Under the pieces are notes generated by a model. That model was given only the letters and a program-made list of their open reading frames with translations. It was not told the DNA's origin and made no database searches. This document shows positions 5,233 through 7,089 of a stretch of 7,089 bases of DNA, piece by piece (the stretch's first letter is position 1; each line of letters starts with the position of its first letter). The stretch is from an uncultured Candidatus Melainabacteria bacterium (GTDB lineage: Bacteria; Cyanobacteriota; Vampirovibrionia; Gastranaerophilales; Gastranaerophilaceae). Both the position numbers and the translations under genes were made by a program. The stretch spans positions 1-7,089 of the forward strand of contig CAMHMW010000093.1 of assembly GCA_946186335.1 (NCBI GenBank). The letters run 5' to 3'.

Positions 5233-6084
5233 TTAAAGTGTGTCTAAAATAAATTTCCCGATTTTGCCTTCCCTAAAATCTCTTAAAATATAAACGGAGG
5301 TTCTTTCTCTGTCTGTACTTCCGCCAGTTAACAGCCAGTTTCTTTCTATTGAAATATTATCGATATTTAATTCTTTATCATCGGGCAGTTTATAAAATTC
5401 TCTGAAAGTTTTTGCCTGTTCGTCACTTAAAATGTCCAAAAGCTCCTGTGCTACAATCTCGTTAGAATAGGCGTTTTCGGAAACGGAATTAACAAAAGCA
5501 AGTTTTTTTGCCCTTTCCTGATCCTCCTGTTTCATCGGAATAATACCCGGGGTGTCTAAAAGTTCAAGTTTGGGGTTGATTCTCACCCATTGCTGCTGTC
5601 TTGTTACTCCTGCTTTTGCACCGATTTTTGTCTTTGATGAACGGGTTAATTTGTTTATGATACTTGATTTTCCTACATTCGGCAACCCTACAACCATTAC
5701 TCTTGCCGGTCTGCGAAGCAGTCCTTTTGCCATTATTGCCTGAATGCGCGGTTCCGATAGTTCTACAGCCTTATTTACTATGAATTTTAAGTCTTTTGAA
5801 TTTTTTGCATCCGTCGGAATAACAGGATAACCTGTGTTTGTTTCCAGATATTTTATAAACGGAGCAAGTTCATTCCCTTTTACCAAATCAGATTTGTTGA
5901 GCAAAATTAAACGGGGCTTTTGTCCCAAAAGCCCCGTAATATTGTCATAACAACTTGAGATTGGTAATCTCGCATCAAGAACTTCAATTACGGCATCCAC
6001 TAATGAAAGCTGTTCTTTCAGCTTTTTTTCAGCCTTGGCTATATGCCCCGGATACCAGTGAATATGAGTCTTATCTTTTTTCAA
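5233..6084 (-). CDS. rbgA: Ribosome biogenesis GTPase RbgA (YlqF)
   Basis: RbgA is a circularly permuted GTPase that acts at a late step of 50S subunit assembly. All signature elements are present in permuted order: WYPGHIAKA (residues 10-18) with H14 equivalent to the catalytic H9 of Bacillus RbgA, G4 NKSD (63-66), a G5-like TDAK (91-94), G1 GLPNVGKSS (133-141), G2 in GVTRQQQW (159-166) and G3 DTPG (177-180). A helical C-terminal region of about 100 residues matches the RNA-binding part of the family. The length, 283, is typical. The start is a TTG at 6084, supported by AAGGA (6094-6090) 5 bases upstream. It lies inside rplS, whose stop is at 6071, so the genes overlap by 14 bases and are probably translationally coupled. 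The rplS-rbgA order matches Bacillus-type genomes and fits L19 and RbgA sharing the large subunit. Confidence 0.95.
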   Translation of the reverse strand: MKKDKTHIHWYPGHIAKAEKKLKEQLSLVDAVIEVLDARLPISSCYDNITGLLGQKPRLILLNKSDLVKGNELAPFIKYLETNTGYPVIPTDAKNSKDLKFIVNKAVELSEPRIQAIMAKGLLRRPARVMVVGLPNVGKSSIINKLTRSSKTKIGAKAGVTRQQQWVRINPKLELLDTPGIIPMKQEDQERAKKLAFVNSVSENAYSNEIVAQELLDILSDEQAKTFREFYKLPDDKELNIDNISIERNWLLTGGSTDRERTSVYILRDFREGKIGKFILDTL

Positions 6085-6427
6085 TTTTTTCCTTAATACG
6101 AGTTGCTTTACCTGAGCGTTCTCTCAAGTAGTATAATTTTGCACGTTTAACATCACCGCGTCTTAATACGTTGATTTTGTCAATTCTGGGTGAATTTACC
6201 AAGAATACTCTTTCAACGCCTACGCCTTGGAATACTTTTCTTACGGTGATTGTTTTGTTCAGTCCTGAACCGTGCATTTTAATAATTGTACCTTCAAAAG
6301 CCTGAATTCTTTCTTTGTTACCTTCAACGATTTTTACGAAAACCTTAACGGTATCGCCGGCATTAAATTCAGGTAATTCTTTTCCAAGATATTCCTTTTC
6401 TAATTCGTCAATAATCGGATTATTCAT
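6071..6427 (-). CDS. rplS: Large-subunit ribosomal protein L19
   Basis: L19 is a 50S protein at the interface with the 30S subunit. From ATG 6427 it has 118 residues, close to the usual 115 or so. Recognisable blocks are FNAGDTVKVFVKIVEGNKERIQAFEG, then HGSGLNKTITVRK, FQGVGVERVF, SPRIDKINVLRRGDVKRAKLYYLRER and a lysine/arginine-rich tail. The frame is open to 6511, but residues before MNNPIIDELEKEY do not belong to L19. The start is fixed by a Shine-Dalgarno AAGGA (6439-6435) spaced 7 bases from the ATG. Its last codons overlap the TTG start of rbgA. A leader of about 100 bases with a hairpin lies upstream. Confidence 0.97.
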   Translation of the reverse strand: MNNPIIDELEKEYLGKELPEFNAGDTVKVFVKIVEGNKERIQAFEGTIIKMHGSGLNKTITVRKVFQGVGVERVFLVNSPRIDKINVLRRGDVKRAKLYYLRERSGKATRIKEKIEKR

Positions 6428-6479
6428 TTTGCTTTCCTTTATATTTCTAAAAACTACTAATAATGTGTAATTCCTTAAT

Positions 6480-6513
6480 CGGTGCTTGATACTTTTCCAC
6501 ACAAAGTACACCG
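6480..6513 (-). promoter_or_regulatory. Imperfect hairpin in the rplS leader
   Basis: In mRNA sense, CGGTG (6513-6509) pairs with CACCG (6484-6480), and the adjacent TACTTT (6508-6503) pairs with AAAGTA (6495-6490). The loop is 7 bases, with a 5-base bulge on the 3' side. It lies 53 bases before the rplS ATG and is not followed by a T run. Ribosomal protein leaders often carry binding sites for feedback control; that role here is inference. Confidence 0.4.
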
Positions 6514-6532
6514 ACGCACGTTCGCAAGTTTA

Positions 6533-6561
6533 ATCGTATAATAAACAGTTTATTTTTGCAA
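6533..6561 (-). promoter_or_regulatory. Possible promoter of rplS-rbgA
   Basis: On the minus strand TTGCAA (6561-6556) is followed after 17 bases by TACGAT (6538-6533). TATACG (6540-6535) is an alternative -10 at a 15-base spacing. Both predict a start about 100 bases before the rplS ATG, upstream of the leader hairpin. Each hexamer fits the consensus at about 4/6. It lies in the 174-base gap after the hydE stop, in which I see no clear hydE terminator. Confidence 0.3.
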
Positions 6562-6601
6562 GTATAGGTTTAAGTTTTGTGTAGTTGCGGGTAAAATTGG
6601 T

Positions 6602-7089
6602 TTATGATTTCTTTGAGTGAAAGCCTTTTGTGTCAGATATTGTCCGTCCGATAGATTTTATTTTGCCCTCAATACATCCTCTGCATTTTGTCGGTTCGTC
6701 ATTGATACAGATTTTGCCGGGATAAATTTCGTATTTTGCCCGATATTCTGTTGATGTGACATTAGGCATAACAACATTTGCGCCGCTTTGGAGTGCTATT
6801 ATTCTGCCATTTGGGTTAAGAGTTTCCATTGCGGTCGTTGCGGGAATGTTTATGTCTTTCAGTAATATTCTGGTGAGTGCCATAACTTTGAGTGCAAGGG
6901 TAAAACTCCCTTTATCCGCATCTTTCAGCGGTGTTTCGGGGTGCGGAATAAAAGGCCCTATTCCGACCATATCCGCTCCGATTTTTTTAAAAAACAGAAT
7001 ATCATCCGCAAGAGATTCAACAGTTTGGTCTGGCAGTCCGACAAGACACCCCGTTCCAGCCTCGTAACCGATTTTTTTTATATCATTTA
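6602..7089 (-). CDS. hydE: [FeFe] hydrogenase H-cluster maturase HydE, C-terminal part
   Basis: HydE is a radical SAM enzyme that, with HydF and HydG, builds the diiron site of [FeFe] hydrogenase. The frame is open from the right edge to TAA at 6604-6602, giving about 162 residues of a protein usually near 350. The part shown is the C-terminal half of the TIM barrel: IGYEAGTGCLVGLPDQT, then ADMVGIGPFIPHPETPL, NIPATTAMETL, GANVVMPNVT and YEIYPGKIC. ATG 6970 is internal, since recognisable HydE sequence continues upstream of it. The end carries C-X7-C-X2-C (in KICINDEPTKCRGC), matching the spacing of the three cysteines of the optional second [4Fe-4S] cluster in Thermotoga HydE. The N-terminal CX3CX2C radical SAM motif lies outside the window. 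Related biotin synthase-like enzymes such as PylB are the main alternative, but MVGIGPFIPH and GANVVMPN favour HydE. It implies anaerobic hydrogen metabolism. Confidence 0.88.
   Translation of the reverse strand, partial: NDIKKIGYEAGTGCLVGLPDQTVESLADDILFFKKIGADMVGIGPFIPHPETPLKDADKGSFTLALKVMALTRILLKDINIPATTAMETLNPNGRIIALQSGANVVMPNVTSTEYRAKYEIYPGKICINDEPTKCRGCIEGKIKSIGRTISDTKGFHSKKS

Noticed and set aside
6428..6511. 28-residue N-terminal extension of L19
   Set aside because: It reads through the leader hairpin and the Shine-Dalgarno; ATG 6427 has a proper ribosome site and gives the normal L19 length.
6756..7067. Plus-strand 103-codon ORF
   Set aside because: It is antisense to well-conserved HydE sequence and has no recognisable features.
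1..7089. CRISPR array, tRNA or rRNA genes, insertion sequences, toxin-antitoxin or phage defence genes
   Set aside because: No regularly spaced repeats, cloverleaf with conserved T-loop, transposase motifs or defence domains were seen on either strand.

Overview
The window is AT-rich chromosomal DNA of a diderm-like or cyanobacteria-related anaerobic bacterium. Two clues bear on lineage. The MurJ carries a GGVGGPFHSA segment that I remember from cyanobacterial MurJ proteins. The right edge holds the C-terminal part of HydE, a maturase of the oxygen-sensitive [FeFe] hydrogenase. Together with the style of the small membrane protein and the RTX-like protein, this fits a gut-type non-photosynthetic cyanobacterial relative (Vampirovibrionia/Melainabacteria, order Gastranaerophilales). 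That placement is inference from memory, not a search result.

Layout, left to right. Positions 1-3167 hold a minus-strand series: murJ (lipid II flippase), a 121-residue two-helix membrane protein, and the N-terminal 381 residues of a large RTX-like calcium-repeat protein that runs off the left edge. Positions 3168-3393 are a divergent intergenic region. It holds a 71-bp palindromic repeat between two outward-facing promoters, one for murJ (minus) and one for rnhB (plus). In both, the -10 hexamer lies so that the predicted first transcribed base is the A of the ATG, which suggests leaderless mRNAs. rnhB (RNase HII) ends directly against the stop codon of a convergent gene for a membrane-anchored protein of an uncharacterised family. 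Positions 4843-5232 hold a small plus-strand transcription unit: a TATAAT box, a Shine-Dalgarno GGAG, a basic 51-codon ORF and a strong intrinsic terminator. Positions 5233-6427 are the minus-strand rplS-rbgA pair (ribosomal protein L19 and the 50S-assembly GTPase RbgA), overlapping by 14 bases, with a structured leader upstream of rplS. Positions 6602-7089 are the 3' part of hydE, also on the minus strand.

The genes are mostly housekeeping: cell-wall precursor export (MurJ), RNA/DNA hybrid and ribonucleotide removal (RNase HII), large-subunit protein and assembly (L19, RbgA), and hydrogenase maturation (HydE). rplS, rbgA and rnhB lie next to each other in Bacillus-type genomes. Here rnhB has separated and inverted, with an uncharacterised gene and the small unit in between. 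I see no defence island, CRISPR array, tRNA, rRNA, IS element or obvious novel multi-gene system. The points most worth a second look are the 51-codon unit, the leaderless promoter pair, the hairpin over the RTX start codon and the uncharacterised membrane-anchored family.
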